Assembly (NCBI RefSeq): GCF_902499175.1
Contig: NZ_CABVQC010000010.1
Location: 1-64,000, forward strand
From: Burkholderia aenigmatica
Lineage (GTDB): Bacteria > Pseudomonadota > Gammaproteobacteria > Burkholderiales > Burkholderiaceae
Length of the DNA stretch: 64,000 nucleotides
Reading direction: 5' to 3'
Shown here: piece after piece, positions 1-10,361 of the stretch
Layout: the number at the start of each line of letters is the position of its first letter
How positions within the stretch are numbered: position 1 is the first letter of the stretch
Made by a program: the position numbers and the translations under genes
Notes under the pieces: generated by a model
Told to the model about the DNA's origin: nothing
Databases searched by the model: none
Seen by the model: the letters and a program-made list of their open reading frames with translations, nothing else

Positions 1-1438
1 AGCGCTCGCCGCGCACGCGCGCCCAGCCGGCGGCGGACGGCGCGGCGCCAGCCGCACCGTGCGGCTGGTCGGCCAGCAGGCCGTCGTCGAGCACTTCGCC
101 GATGCTGCCGACCATCGCCTCGGCACCCGTCACGACCGGGCGGCGCCGCGCGCGCAGCGCGACGCTCGATACGCCCGCGACGAGCAGCCCGCCGCCGAGC
201 GCGAGGCTCGCGATCACGGGCCACGGAATCCCGTAGCCGGGCACGTCGGTGTCGATCAGCATCAGCGCGCCGATCGTGAACGACACGATCCCGCCGAACC
301 CGAGCACGCCGAAGGTCGGCAGGAACGCCTCGGCGACCAGGCAGCCGAGACCGAGCAGCACGAGGCCGAGGCCCGCATAGCTGATCGGCAGCAACTGCAT
401 CGCGAACAGCCCGATCAGCAGGCAGATCGTGCCGACGACGCCCGGCAGCACGAAGCCGGGGTTCGCGAATTCGAAGAAGAGGCCGTAGATGCCGATCGTC
501 AAGAGGATCAGCGCGACGTTCGGGTCGGCGATGATCGCCAGGAAGCGGCTGCGCCAGTCGGGCTGGAGCACGACGAGCGGCGCATGCGCGGTCGCGAGCC
601 GCGCCGTGCCGGCGGTGGTCGTCGCGGTGTGGCCGTCGAGCTGGCGAGCGAGGTCGGCCGGATCCTGCGCGATCAGGTCGACCACATGTTGCGCGCGCGC
701 CTCGTTTGCCGACAGGCTCACGGCCTCGCGCACCGCGCGCTCGGCCCATTCGGCATTGCGCCCGCGCAGCTGCGCGAGGCCACGGATATACGCGGAGGCG
801 TCCTGCATCGCCTTGCGGATCTCGGTCGATTGCGTGTCGCTCGGCAGCGCGGCCTGCGTGGCGGCCTCGGACGCACCTGATGTCCCTGACGCCCCCGGGG
901 TGCCGCCCGGCGCCCGCGGTGCGGCGGGGTTCCCGCCCGGCGGCGCAGCGCCGCCGATCCCGAACTGCACGGGCGATGCCGCGCCGAGATTGGTGCCGGG
1001 CGCCATCGCCGCGAAGTGGCTCGCATAGACGATGTAGGTGCCCGCGCTCGCGGCCCGCGCGCCGCCCGGCGCGACGAACGCGGCGACCGGTACTGGCGAG
1101 CCGAGGATGGCCTTGATGATTTGCCGCATCGACGTGTCGAGGCCGCCGGGCGTGTCGAGTTGCAGGATCGCGAGCGGCGCGTGCTGGCGTGCCGCGCGGT
1201 CGAGCGAGCGCACGATGAAATCGGCGCTGGCCGGGCCAATCGCGCCGTTGATCGGGATCACGACGACCGGGCGGGCCGCGGCGGGTGCTTCGGCGGGCGG
1301 CGGCGCGGCGACCGCGGCGCACACGACGAGCAGCGCCGCGAACAGCGCGGCGCGCGCGACCCGCGCAGACAGCGGGTGACGAGGGTGGCCGCCGGGCGTG
1401 GCAGGCGCCGGCGACGGCCCGTGACGGAGAAAGTGCAT
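1..1438 (-). CDS. nfeD: NfeD-type membrane serine protease (ClpP class), 3' end cut by the window
   Basis: Reading the minus strand from the ATG at 1438 gives an open frame to the window edge (479 codons, no stop). An N-terminal hydrophobic segment (residues 28-48) is followed by a ClpP-like protease domain. Its nucleophile motif AASAG puts the catalytic serine at residue 131, and the likely lysine base is Lys209 in IRKAMQDASAYIR. A hydrophobic block with several membrane segments follows, then the start of the C-terminal NfeD OB-fold (MVGSIGEVLDDG, GWARVRGER). The family (Pyrococcus 1510-N type) cleaves hydrophobic C-termini of membrane proteins such as stomatins. A stomatin-like partner often follows, but it would lie outside this window. 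Serine and lysine are unusually far apart because of a Gly/Pro/Ala-rich insertion at about residues 160-198. Confidence 0.88.
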   Translation of the reverse strand, partial: MHFLRHGPSPAPATPGGHPRHPLSARVARAALFAALLVVCAAVAAPPPAEAPAAARPVVVIPINGAIGPASADFIVRSLDRAARQHAPLAILQLDTPGGLDTSMRQIIKAILGSPVPVAAFVAPGGARAASAGTYIVYASHFAAMAPGTNLGAASPVQFGIGGAAPPGGNPAAPRAPGGTPGASGTSGASEAATQAALPSDTQSTEIRKAMQDASAYIRGLAQLRGRNAEWAERAVREAVSLSANEARAQHVVDLIAQDPADLARQLDGHTATTTAGTARLATAHAPLVVLQPDWRSRFLAIIADPNVALILLTIGIYGLFFEFANPGFVLPGVVGTICLLIGLFAMQLLPISYAGLGLVLLGLGCLVAEAFLPTFGVLGFGGIVSFTIGALMLIDTDVPGYGIPWPVIASLALGGGLLVAGVSSVALRARRRPVVTGAEAMVGSIGEVLDDGLLADQPHGAAGAAPSAAGWARVRGER

Positions 1439-1559
1439 CGCGACGTCCGGGCGGCGCGCGGCCGCGTGCCGTCCGGCTGGCGGAAAGGGCCTGGGCCCGA
1501 TGCTTAAAGATTAGGCGGTTTCGGCAGAAAGCGCGAAGCGACGGCCGTGCCGGCCGGTT

Positions 1560-2594
1560 TCAGCCCGCGCCGCCGCCCCGTGCGAGCACTTCGTCGCGAT
1601 AGTCGGCCGGGCTGCGCCCGCTCCATTTGCGGAACGCGCGGTAGAACGCGCTCGGTTCCGCGAAACCGGTCGCGGCCGCGACGTCGGCGATCGTGCGCGC
1701 GGGGTCGGCCAGCGCCTCGAACGCGAGATCGCGCCGCAGCGTGTCCTTGATCGACTGGTACGCGTGGCCTTCCTGGTGCAGCTTGCGGCGCAGCGTGGCC
1801 TCGGCCACGTGCAGCCGCGCGGCCATTCCGCCCGCGCCGGGCCACGCGGCCGGCGGCATCCCGCGCAGCACCGCGCGCACGCGCTGCGCGAGCGCGTTCG
1901 GGTTGCGGTACTTGACGATGAAGCTGGCCGGCGCGTTGCGCAGGAACGTCTTCAGCGTCTTCGCGTTCTGCACGACCGGCAGCGTCGCGAATTCGGGATC
2001 GAAATCGACATACGAATCGGGTTCGTTGAATCGCATGTCGTCGCAGAACATCGACGGGTATTCGTGATCGGCGGGTGGCGTGTCGCAGCGGAAGCTCGCG
2101 TGCAGCAGCGGGATGCGCCGCCCGATCAGCCAGCAGGTGAGCCCGTAGACGATGATGAAATAGGTCGCGTACGTGAACATCGCGGGCGTCGCGCCGTTGT
2201 TGCGGTGCACGAAGCGCAGCCGCACGCGCTGCGGGTTCGCGTCGAGCTCCGCGTGCAGGTCGTCGAGCACGCAGTGCAAGAAATTCACCGCGCGCGCCAT
2301 CGCGTGCAGCCCGTCGCGGGCTGACAGCGCCGCCTGGCTCATCGCGATGAAGCTGCCGCTGCGCATCGGGTGGCGATCCTGCCCGAAAAACTCGTCGTCC
2401 ATCGTGCGCGCGATCGCGTTCCACAGCGCGCCATATTGCTGCGCGGATACCCGTGCGCGCGGCTGCCCGAGCAGCGCGGGCGTAATGCCGGCCTGCTCGA
2501 GCAGCGGCTCGGCCGCGACGCCGCGCCGGGTCGCGAGCGCGACACTGTAAGCGACGAGGCTGATCGCGACGGTTCCCTTGTCTTCCTGCTTCAT
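1560..2594 (-). CDS. AraC family transcriptional regulator, probable regulator of the valine operon
   Basis: This 344-residue protein has an N-terminal arabinose-binding-like effector domain (PF12625 type) and a C-terminal AraC helix-turn-helix pair. The second helix region is visible as TIADVAAATGFAEPSAFYRAFRKWSGRSP split over residues of about 290-320. The frame is open further upstream to 2780, but that would run through the promoter region and into the divergent gene. The Met at 2594 (MKQEDKGTVAIS) fits family length best. The gene is divergent from the acyl-CoA dehydrogenase with 137 bp between starts. AraC-type MmsR controls mmsAB in Pseudomonas, so this protein probably activates the operon at 2732-10296. 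That role is inferred from position. Confidence 0.85.
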   Translation of the reverse strand: MKQEDKGTVAISLVAYSVALATRRGVAAEPLLEQAGITPALLGQPRARVSAQQYGALWNAIARTMDDEFFGQDRHPMRSGSFIAMSQAALSARDGLHAMARAVNFLHCVLDDLHAELDANPQRVRLRFVHRNNGATPAMFTYATYFIIVYGLTCWLIGRRIPLLHASFRCDTPPADHEYPSMFCDDMRFNEPDSYVDFDPEFATLPVVQNAKTLKTFLRNAPASFIVKYRNPNALAQRVRAVLRGMPPAAWPGAGGMAARLHVAEATLRRKLHQEGHAYQSIKDTLRRDLAFEALADPARTIADVAAATGFAEPSAFYRAFRKWSGRSPADYRDEVLARGGGAG

Positions 2595-2617
2595 CCGTGC
2601 CGCCGGTGTGGCAAAAA

Positions 2618-3865
<1,248 letters not shown>

Positions 3866-4015
3866 GCCGCGACGGTTGCCCCGGCGACAACATTGCGCAG
3901 GGCACGAGGGCAGCGCGGCGAACGCGGCACGCAACGACGTGACCGTGCGCCGCAACAGAGGCAACCGGGCATGGGCTGCAGCGCGTGCCCGGTTCGACGC
4001 ATGGAGACTTTCCAG

Positions 4016-4110
4016 GGCATGGGGCCAGCGTAAGTGCTAAAGCACTCACGCTGGCCGACCGCACGAGGCATGGGGCCAGCGTAAGTGCTAAAGCACTAAC
4101 GCTGGCCGAC
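4016..4110 (+). repeat. Two tandem 44-bp copies of a long hairpin ahead of the acyl-CoA synthetase
   Basis: Copies lie at 4016-4059 and 4067-4110, 51 bp apart and nearly identical. Each folds into a long stem. In copy 1, GGCCAGCGT (4023-4031) pairs with ACGCTGGCC (4048-4056) and AGTGCT (4033-4038) with AGCACT (4041-4046), with one mismatch and a two-base loop. Copy 2 has the same arms at 4074-4082/4099-4107 and 4084-4089/4092-4097. The second copy ends directly before the AGGAGA ribosome-binding site at 4111-4116. No T-run follows, so these are not ordinary intrinsic terminators. Confidence 0.85.
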
Positions 4111-4118
4111 AGGAGACA

Positions 4119-5828
4119 ATGATGACGGTACAGGCATTCCTGGACGCACGCGACTTTCTGCTGCGCCATCGCACCGACTACGAAACCGCTTACCGCGAGT
4201 TCGAGTGGCCGGTGCTCGATGCGTTCAACTGGGCGCTCGACTACTTCGACCCGATGGCACGCGGCAACGACCAGCCCGCGCTGTGGATCGTCGACGCGGC
4301 GACCGGCACGGGCGATCCGTATTCGTTCGCGCAGATGTCCGAGCGTTCGTCGCGGATCGCGAACTGGCTGCGTTCGATCGGTGTCGTGCGCGGCGACCGG
4401 ATCCTGCTGATGCTGCCGAACCGTGTCGAGCTGTGGGACGCGATGCTCGCCGCGATGAAGCTCGGTGCGATCGTGCTGCCTGCCACCACGCAACTGTCAC
4501 CTGACGACGTGCGCGACCGCGTGCAGATCGGCGGCGCGAAATACGCGATCGTCGACGAGAACGAAACCGCCAAATTCGAACAGCCCGACCTCGGCCTCGC
4601 GCAGAAGATCGTCGCCGGCGCGCCGCGCGCGGGCTGGCTCGCGATGAACGACGGCTACGCGGCCAGCGCCGCGTTCGAACCGGACGCCGTCACGCACGCG
4701 AATGATCCGATGCTGCTGTACTTCACGTCGGGCACGACGTCGAAGCCGAAGCTCGTCGAGCATACGCACCGCACCTATCCGGTCGGCCATCTGTCGACGA
4801 TGTACTGGGTCGGCCTGCAGCCGGGCGACATCCACTGGAACATCAGCTCGCCGGGCTGGGCGAAGCACGCGTGGAGCTGCTTCTTCGCGCCGTGGAATGC
4901 GCAGGCGTGCGTGTTCGCATTCAACTACGCGCGCTTCGAGCCGAAGGTGGTACTCGATGCGCTCGTCAAATACCAGGTGACGACGCTGTGCGCGCCGCCG
5001 ACCGTGTGGCGCATGCTCGTGCAGCAGCCGCTCGCGTCGTTCGACGTGAAGCTGCGCGAGATCGTCGGCGCGGGCGAGCCGCTGAATCCCGAGATCATCG
5101 AGCGCGTGAAGAAGGCGTGGGGCATCGCGATCCGCGACGGCTACGGCCAGACCGAGACGACCTGCCTGATCGGCAATTCGCCGGGCCAGCCGGTCGTTGC
5201 GGGCTCGATGGGCCGGCCGCTGCCCGGCTACCGGATCGAGTTGCTCGACCCGGACGGCGCGCCCGTGACCGAAGGCGAGGTTGCACTGCCGATCGGTGCC
5301 GACGTCACGCGCCCGGTCGGGCTGATGACAGGCTATGCGAACAATCCCGTCGCGACGGCCTACGCGATGCGCGACGGCCACTACCGCACGTCGGATATCG
5401 CGATGCGCGGCGACGACGGCTATTACGTGTACATCGGCCGCGCGGACGACGTGTTCAAGTCGTCCGACTACCGGCTGAGCCCGTTCGAACTCGAGAGCGT
5501 GTTGATCGAGCATCCGGCGATCGCCGAGGCGGCCGTCGTGCCGAGCCCCGACCCCGTGCGGCTGTCGGTGCCGAAGACTTTCATCATGCTGCGGCAGGGC
5601 TACGAGGAAAGTCCGGCGCTGGCCCTGGAGATTTTCCGTTTCTCGCGCGAGAAGCTCGCGCCGTACAAGCGGATCCGCCGCCTGCAGTTCGCGGAGCTGC
5701 CGAAGACGATCTCGGGGAAGATCCGCCGCGTCGAGCTGCGCCGCCGCGAGATCGAGCGTGGCGACGATGCGTCCGCGCGGATGCCCGGCGAATACTGGGA
5801 AGAAGATTTTGCCGCGGAACTGAAGTGA
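4119..5828 (+). CDS. AMP-dependent acyl-CoA synthetase
   Basis: This 569-residue ANL-superfamily adenylate-forming enzyme has the AMP-binding loop YFTSGTTSKPK, the DGYGQTET motif, the hinge-region aspartate (YRTSDIAMRGDDGYY), and the C-terminal catalytic lysine region LPKTISGKIRRVELRRRE. It activates a carboxylic acid with ATP and CoA. Sequence around the acyl pocket resembles medium- and short-chain enzymes related to acetyl-CoA synthetase. In this operon it probably feeds a branched or short acid such as isobutyrate or propionate into the valine or propionate route, but the substrate is not shown by sequence. AGGAGA at 4111-4116 sets the start. Two hairpins lie immediately upstream. Confidence 0.9.
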   Translation: MMTVQAFLDARDFLLRHRTDYETAYREFEWPVLDAFNWALDYFDPMARGNDQPALWIVDAATGTGDPYSFAQMSERSSRIANWLRSIGVVRGDRILLMLPNRVELWDAMLAAMKLGAIVLPATTQLSPDDVRDRVQIGGAKYAIVDENETAKFEQPDLGLAQKIVAGAPRAGWLAMNDGYAASAAFEPDAVTHANDPMLLYFTSGTTSKPKLVEHTHRTYPVGHLSTMYWVGLQPGDIHWNISSPGWAKHAWSCFFAPWNAQACVFAFNYARFEPKVVLDALVKYQVTTLCAPPTVWRMLVQQPLASFDVKLREIVGAGEPLNPEIIERVKKAWGIAIRDGYGQTETTCLIGNSPGQPVVAGSMGRPLPGYRIELLDPDGAPVTEGEVALPIGADVTRPVGLMTGYANNPVATAYAMRDGHYRTSDIAMRGDDGYYVYIGRADDVFKSSDYRLSPFELESVLIEHPAIAEAAVVPSPDPVRLSVPKTFIMLRQGYEESPALALEIFRFSREKLAPYKRIRRLQFAELPKTISGKIRRVELRRREIERGDDASARMPGEYWEEDFAAELK

Positions 5829-5936
5829 CGTGACCGCGGGCCGCGCGCCGCATGTCGCGGCCGCCGCCCGCAGCCGAATTGAACCGGCCGCGCGGCGATA
5901 TCGCGCTTGGCGGCCCTCTGCAAGGAGATTGGATCG

Positions 5937-7451
5937 ATGAACGCGAATTCGAAAGACGTGCCGACGGTCAAGCTGCTGATCGACGGCGCCTTCGTCGAGT
6001 CCGCCACGAACGAGTGGCGCGACATCGTCAACCCGGCGACGCAGCAGGTGCTCGCGCGCGTGCCGTTCGCGACCGTCGCGGAAGTCGACGCGGCCGTGCA
6101 GGCCGCGCACACCGCGTTCGCAACATGGAAGAACACGCCGATCGCCGCGCGCATGCGCATCATGCTGAAGTTTCAGGATCTCGTGCGCACGAACCAGCAG
6201 CGCATCGCCAAGACGCTGACGGCCGAGCAGGGCAAGACGATTCCTGATGCCGAGGGCGACATCTTCCGCGGCCTCGAAGTGGTCGAGCATGCGTGCTCGA
6301 TCGGTTCGCTGCAGCTCGGCGAATTCGCCGAGAACGTCGCGGGTGGTGTGGATACCTACACGCTGCGCCAGCCGCTCGGCGTGTGCGCGGGCATCACACC
6401 GTTCAACTTCCCCGCGATGATTCCGCTGTGGATGTTCCCGATGGCGATCGTGTGCGGCAACACGTTCGTGCTGAAGCCGTCGGAACAGGATCCGCTGTCG
6501 ACGATGGAACTCGTCGAGCTCGCGGTCGAGGCCGGCGTACCGAAAGGGGTACTGAACGTCGTGCACGGCGGCAAGGAAGTCGTCGACGCGATCTGCACGC
6601 ATCCGCTCGTGAAGGCGATCTCGTTCGTCGGTTCGACGGCGGTCGGCACGCACGTGTACAACCTCGGCAGCGCGAACGGCAAGCGCGTGCAGTCGATGAT
6701 GGGCGCGAAGAACCACGCAGTCGTGCTGCCCGATGCGAACCGCGAGCAGGCGATCAATGCGCTCGTCGGCGCGGGCTTCGGCGCGGCCGGCCAGCGCTGC
6801 ATGGCGACGTCGGTCGCGGTGCTCGTCGGCAACGCGCGCGACTGGCTGCCGGACATCGTGGCGAAGGCGAAGGCGCTGAAGGTCAATGCGGGCGCGGAAG
6901 CCGGCACCGACGTCGGGCCGGTCGTGTCGAAGGCCGCGAAGGAACGCATCCTGTCGCTGATCGACGCGGGCGTGAAGGAAGGCGCGAAGCTCGAACTCGA
7001 CGGCCGCGACGTGACGGTGACCGGCTACGAGCAGGGCAACTTCGTCGGCCCGACGATCTTCTCGGGCGTGAAGACGAACATGTCGGTCTACACGCATGAA
7101 ATCTTCGGGCCCGTGCTGGTCGTGATGGAAGCCGACACGCTCGACGAAGCGATCGCGCTCGTCAACGCGAACCCGTTCGGCAACGGCGTGGGCCTGTTCA
7201 CGCAGAGCGGCGCGGCCGCCCGCAAGTTCCAGAGCGAAATCGACATCGGCCAGGTCGGCATCAACATCCCGATCCCGGTGCCCGTGCCGTTCTTCAGCTT
7301 CACGGGCTCGCGCGGCTCGAAGCTCGGCGATCTCGGCCCGTACGGCAAACAGGTCGTGCAGTTCTACACGCAGACCAAGACGGTCACCGCACGCTGGTTC
7401 GACGACGACACGACGGCCGGCCCGGTGAATACGACGATCCGGCTGCATTGA
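5937..7451 (+). CDS. mmsA: CoA-acylating methylmalonate-semialdehyde dehydrogenase
   Basis: The 504-residue product is typical of MmsA. It is an aldehyde dehydrogenase superfamily protein with the [12 protein letters not shown] cofactor loop and the catalytic cysteine in [34 protein letters not shown] and the C-terminal [16 protein letters not shown] region are characteristic of the methylmalonate-semialdehyde branch. It converts methylmalonate semialdehyde, NAD and CoA to propionyl-CoA, the last step of distal valine catabolism. The ATG at 5937 is chosen because AAGGAGA (5922-5928) lies just upstream; the longer frame from 5907 overlaps this ribosome-binding site. mmsB follows after 18 bp. 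Confidence 0.95.
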   Translation: MNANSKDVPTVKLLIDGAFVESATNEWRDIVNPATQQVLARVPFATVAEVDAAVQAAHTAFATWKNTPIAARMRIMLKFQDLVRTNQQRIAKTLTAEQGKTIPDAEGDIFRGLEVVEHACSIGSLQLGEFAENVAGGVDTYTLRQPLGVCAGITPFNFPAMIPLWMFPMAIVCGNTFVLKPSEQDPLSTMELVELAVEAGVPKGVLNVVHGGKEVVDAICTHPLVKAISFVGSTAVGTHVYNLGSANGKRVQSMMGAKNHAVVLPDANREQAINALVGAGFGAAGQRCMATSVAVLVGNARDWLPDIVAKAKALKVNAGAEAGTDVGPVVSKAAKERILSLIDAGVKEGAKLELDGRDVTVTGYEQGNFVGPTIFSGVKTNMSVYTHEIFGPVLVVMEADTLDEAIALVNANPFGNGVGLFTQSGAAARKFQSEIDIGQVGINIPIPVPVPFFSFTGSRGSKLGDLGPYGKQVVQFYTQTKTVTARWFDDDTTAGPVNTTIRLH

Positions 7452-7469
7452 GCGGCGGAGGACACGAAC

Positions 7470-8369
7470 ATGAAAATCGGTTTTATCGGCCTCGGCCATA
7501 TGGGTGCGCCGATGGCGCTGAACCTGCTGAAAGCGGGCCATGAAGTACATGCGTTCGACCTGAGCGCCGACGCGTTGCGCGCCCTGCAGGACGCCGGTGC
7601 GCAGGTGGCTGCTTCGCCGCGCGACGCGGCATCGGGCGCGACGTTCGTCATCACGATGCTGCCGGCCGCGCCGCATGTGCGCTCGGTGCTGTCCGGCGAG
7701 AACGGCGTGCTCGCCGGCCTCGGCGCGGGCGCGACCGTGATCGATTCGAGCACGATCGACCCAGCGAGCGCGCAGGCGTTCGGCGCGCTCGTGCGCGAGC
7801 ACGGCGGCGCGTTTGTCGATGCGCCCGTGTCGGGCGGCACCGGCGGCGCGGCGGCCGGCACGCTGACCTTCATGGTCGGCGGCAGCGATGCGGATTTCGA
7901 GCGCGTGAAGCCCGTGCTCGCGGGCATGGGCAAGAACATCGTCCATTGCGGCGCGACGGGTATGGGGCAGGTCGCGAAGGTCTGCAATAACCTCGTGCTC
8001 GGCATCTCGATGGCGGCCGTGTCGGAGGCGATGTCGCTGGGCGTCGCGCTCGGCATCGACCCGAAGGTGCTCGCCGGCATCGTCAACACGTCGACGGGCC
8101 GCTGCTGGAGCTCGGATACGTACAACCCGTATCCGGGCGTGATCGACACCGCACCGTCGTCGCGCGGCTACTCGGGCGGCTTCGGCACCGACTTGATGCT
8201 GAAGGATCTCGGTCTCGCGAACGACGCCGCGAAGCAGGCCCGCCAGCCGGTCTATCTCGGCGCGCTCGCACAGCAGCTGTACCAGACGATGAGCAGCCGT
8301 GGCGACGGCCAGCTCGATTTCTCGGCGGTGATCCGCCTGTATCAACCAGTAACGAAGAAGGACGCGTGA
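7470..8369 (+). CDS. mmsB: 3-hydroxyisobutyrate dehydrogenase
   Basis: The 299-residue protein starts with the NAD-binding signature IGFIGLGHMGAPMALNLLKAG and carries the substrate-binding DAPVSGGTGGAAAGTLTFMVGG motif. The catalytic lysine region is GMGQVAKVCNN. It oxidises 3-hydroxyisobutyrate to methylmalonate semialdehyde, the substrate of the preceding MmsA. A GGAGGA ribosome-binding site lies at 7456-7461. Its TGA stop overlaps the ATG of the next gene by one base, indicating translational coupling. Confidence 0.95.
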   Translation: MKIGFIGLGHMGAPMALNLLKAGHEVHAFDLSADALRALQDAGAQVAASPRDAASGATFVITMLPAAPHVRSVLSGENGVLAGLGAGATVIDSSTIDPASAQAFGALVREHGGAFVDAPVSGGTGGAAAGTLTFMVGGSDADFERVKPVLAGMGKNIVHCGATGMGQVAKVCNNLVLGISMAAVSEAMSLGVALGIDPKVLAGIVNTSTGRCWSSDTYNPYPGVIDTAPSSRGYSGGFGTDLMLKDLGLANDAAKQARQPVYLGALAQQLYQTMSSRGDGQLDFSAVIRLYQPVTKKDA

Positions 8370-9160
8370 TGATCGAACTGGACTACGTCGACGACGGCGC
8401 GATCGCGTGCGCGACGCTCAAGCGTCCGCCCGCGAACGCCTTTACCGCCGACGGGCTGCAGCAACTGCAGGCAACCGTCGCCGAACTGAATGCGAATCCG
8501 CGCGTGCGCGCGCTGGTGATTACGGGCGACGGCCCGAAGTTCTTCAGCGCGGGCGCCGACCTGAACACGTTCGCCGAAGGCGACCGCGCGGTTGCACGTG
8601 CGATGGCATCGCGCTTCGGCGCGGCGTTCGAGGCGCTGCACGATGCGCGCGTCGTGACCATTGCGGCGATCAACGGCTACGCGATGGGCGGCGGTCTCGA
8701 ATGCGCACTCGCGTGCGACCTGCGGATTGCCGAGACGCATGCGCAGATGGCGCTGCCCGAGCCGTCGGTCGGCCTGCTGCCATGCGGGCTCGGCACGCAG
8801 ACGCTGCCTTGGCTCGTCGGCGAAGGCTGGGCGAAGAAGATCATCCTGACCGGCGCGCGTGTCGATGCGGCCACCGCGCTGCGGATCGGCCTCGTCGAGG
8901 ACGTCGTGGAGTCGGGCGCGGCGCGCGATGCGGCGCTGGCGCTCGCACGCAACGTCGCGCGGCAGAGCCCGCACGCGGTCGCGTACAGCAAGGAGCTGAT
9001 CGGTCTCGCGCGCCGCGGCGTGCCGCGCAGCGCGGCGCTCGCGGTCGAACGCGAACGCTTCGTCGACCTGTTCGAGACGAACGATCCGCGCGAAGGCGTG
9101 GCCGCGTTCCTCGGCAAGCGCGCGCCGCAGTGGCACACCGATGGAGAGTCGCAACGATGA
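8369..9160 (+). CDS. Enoyl-CoA hydratase
   Basis: This 263-residue crotonase-family enzyme has the oxyanion-hole segments FFSAGADLNTF and INGYAMGGGLECALACDLRIAE, and a glutamate-bearing MALPEPSVGLLP segment matching the catalytic region of hydratases. In this operon it probably hydrates methacrylyl-CoA to 3-hydroxyisobutyryl-CoA. The ATG at 8369 overlaps the mmsB stop; a GTG at 8366 is also in frame but less likely. A GAAGAAGGA stretch before it serves as ribosome-binding site. The end overlaps the next gene by 4 bp (ATGA). Confidence 0.9.
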   Translation: MIELDYVDDGAIACATLKRPPANAFTADGLQQLQATVAELNANPRVRALVITGDGPKFFSAGADLNTFAEGDRAVARAMASRFGAAFEALHDARVVTIAAINGYAMGGGLECALACDLRIAETHAQMALPEPSVGLLPCGLGTQTLPWLVGEGWAKKIILTGARVDAATALRIGLVEDVVESGAARDAALALARNVARQSPHAVAYSKELIGLARRGVPRSAALAVERERFVDLFETNDPREGVAAFLGKRAPQWHTDGESQR

Positions 9161-10296
9161 GCACGCCGGTCATGAATCACGACGCGTTCGCGGAGCAGGC
9201 CCCCGAGGTGCTGTTCCGCGTGGTGAACCGCGTGGCGCTGATCACGCTGAACCGGCCGGCGGCGCTCAACGCGCTGTCGTACGCCATGATCGGCGAGCTG
9301 GCCGCGCTGCTCGAGCGCTGCCGTGACGACGACCAGATCGTCGCGGTCGTGCTGCGCGGCGCCGGCGAGAAGGGCTTCTGCGCGGGCGGCGACGTGCGCG
9401 CGCTGTACAAGATGGTTGCGCAGCGCGAAACCTGGCTGCCGTTCTTCGTCGACGAATACCGGCTCGACTACGCGATCCACACGTTCCCGAAGCCGGTGGT
9501 CGCGCTGATGGACGGCGTGACGATGGGCGGCGGCATGGGCCTCGCACAGGGCGCGACGCTGCGCGTCGCGACCGAGCGCAGCAAGATCGCGATGCCGGAG
9601 ACGCGCATCGGCCTCGTGCCGGACGTCGGCGCGACGCATTTCCTGTCGCGCATGCCGGTCGAACTCGAACTGTACGTCGGGCTGACCGGCGCGATGCTGT
9701 CAGGCGCCGACGCGCTGACCGCGAAGCTCGCGGATCTGTGCGTGCCGTCCGCGTGGCTCGACACGTTCGAGACGCGCATCGAAAGCGTCAAGTGGGAAGG
9801 CGATGCGTTGCCGCTGCTGCGCAAGGTATTCGAGCCGCCGTGCAACGTCGTGCCGCATGCGGCGCTCGACAGCCAGATGCCGTGGATCGTGCGTCACTTC
9901 GACAAGCGCTCGACCGTCGAGCGGATCGTCGCGACGCTGATGCAGGATCTCGCACGCGAGGAACTGTCGCGCGAGCACCGTCAATGGCTGCAGGCGACGC
10001 TCGATGCGCTCACGGGCCACTCACCGACGATGCTGTACGTGACGCGCGAGGCGCTGCTGCGCGGCCGCCAGATGACGCTGGCCGAATCGTTCCGGATGGA
10101 GCTCGGCATCGTCGCGCGCGCGATCGAGGAAGGCGACTTCTGCGAAGGCGTGCGCGCGCATCTCGTCGACAAGGATCGCAAACCGCGCTGGGCGCCCGCG
10201 TCGCTCGTCGAGCTGCGCGCCGAACGCGTGCGGCATTTCCTCACGTCACCGTGGAAGCTGTTCGCGCATCCGCTGGCGGCGCTGGGCGCGGATTGA
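9157..10296 (+). CDS. 3-hydroxyisobutyryl-CoA hydrolase
   Basis: This 379-residue crotonase-superfamily protein has the features of the hydrolase branch. FCAGGDVRALY and MDGVTMGGGMGLAQGATLRVATE form the oxyanion hole, and MPETRIGLVPDVGATHFLSRMP is the family-specific active-site block. A long C-terminal helical extension makes it larger than simple hydratases. It releases free 3-hydroxyisobutyrate from its CoA ester, which MmsB then oxidises. The ATG at 9157 overlaps the hydratase stop. It is the last gene of the operon; a terminator follows at 10328. The same frame is open upstream to 8407, but that part only shadows the hydratase. Confidence 0.93.
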   Translation: MSTPVMNHDAFAEQAPEVLFRVVNRVALITLNRPAALNALSYAMIGELAALLERCRDDDQIVAVVLRGAGEKGFCAGGDVRALYKMVAQRETWLPFFVDEYRLDYAIHTFPKPVVALMDGVTMGGGMGLAQGATLRVATERSKIAMPETRIGLVPDVGATHFLSRMPVELELYVGLTGAMLSGADALTAKLADLCVPSAWLDTFETRIESVKWEGDALPLLRKVFEPPCNVVPHAALDSQMPWIVRHFDKRSTVERIVATLMQDLAREELSREHRQWLQATLDALTGHSPTMLYVTREALLRGRQMTLAESFRMELGIVARAIEEGDFCEGVRAHLVDKDRKPRWAPASLVELRAERVRHFLTSPWKLFAHPLAALGAD

Positions 10297-10327
10297 ACGG
10301 CCGGCACGCGGCCGATGACCTGCAAGG

Positions 10328-10361
10328 CGGCGCATGCTTCGGCATGCGCCGTTTTTCTTTT
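10328..10361 (+). terminator. Intrinsic terminator of the valine operon
   Basis: A perfect 10-bp stem (CGGCGCATGC, 10328-10337, with GCATGCGCCG, 10342-10351) carries a TTCG tetraloop and is followed by TTTTTC and another T-run. It lies 31 bp after the stop of the last gene. Confidence 0.93.

Noticed and set aside
4497..8345. A 1282-codon minus-strand frame opposite the valine operon
   Set aside because: Arg/Ala/His/Asp-rich antisense shadow with no domain; the plus strand encodes well-recognised enzymes.
8407..10296. A 629-codon frame that could be read as a fused hydratase-hydrolase
   Set aside because: Its first half is a +1 shadow of the hydratase gene. The hydrolase has its own ATG at 9157 in an ATGA overlap.
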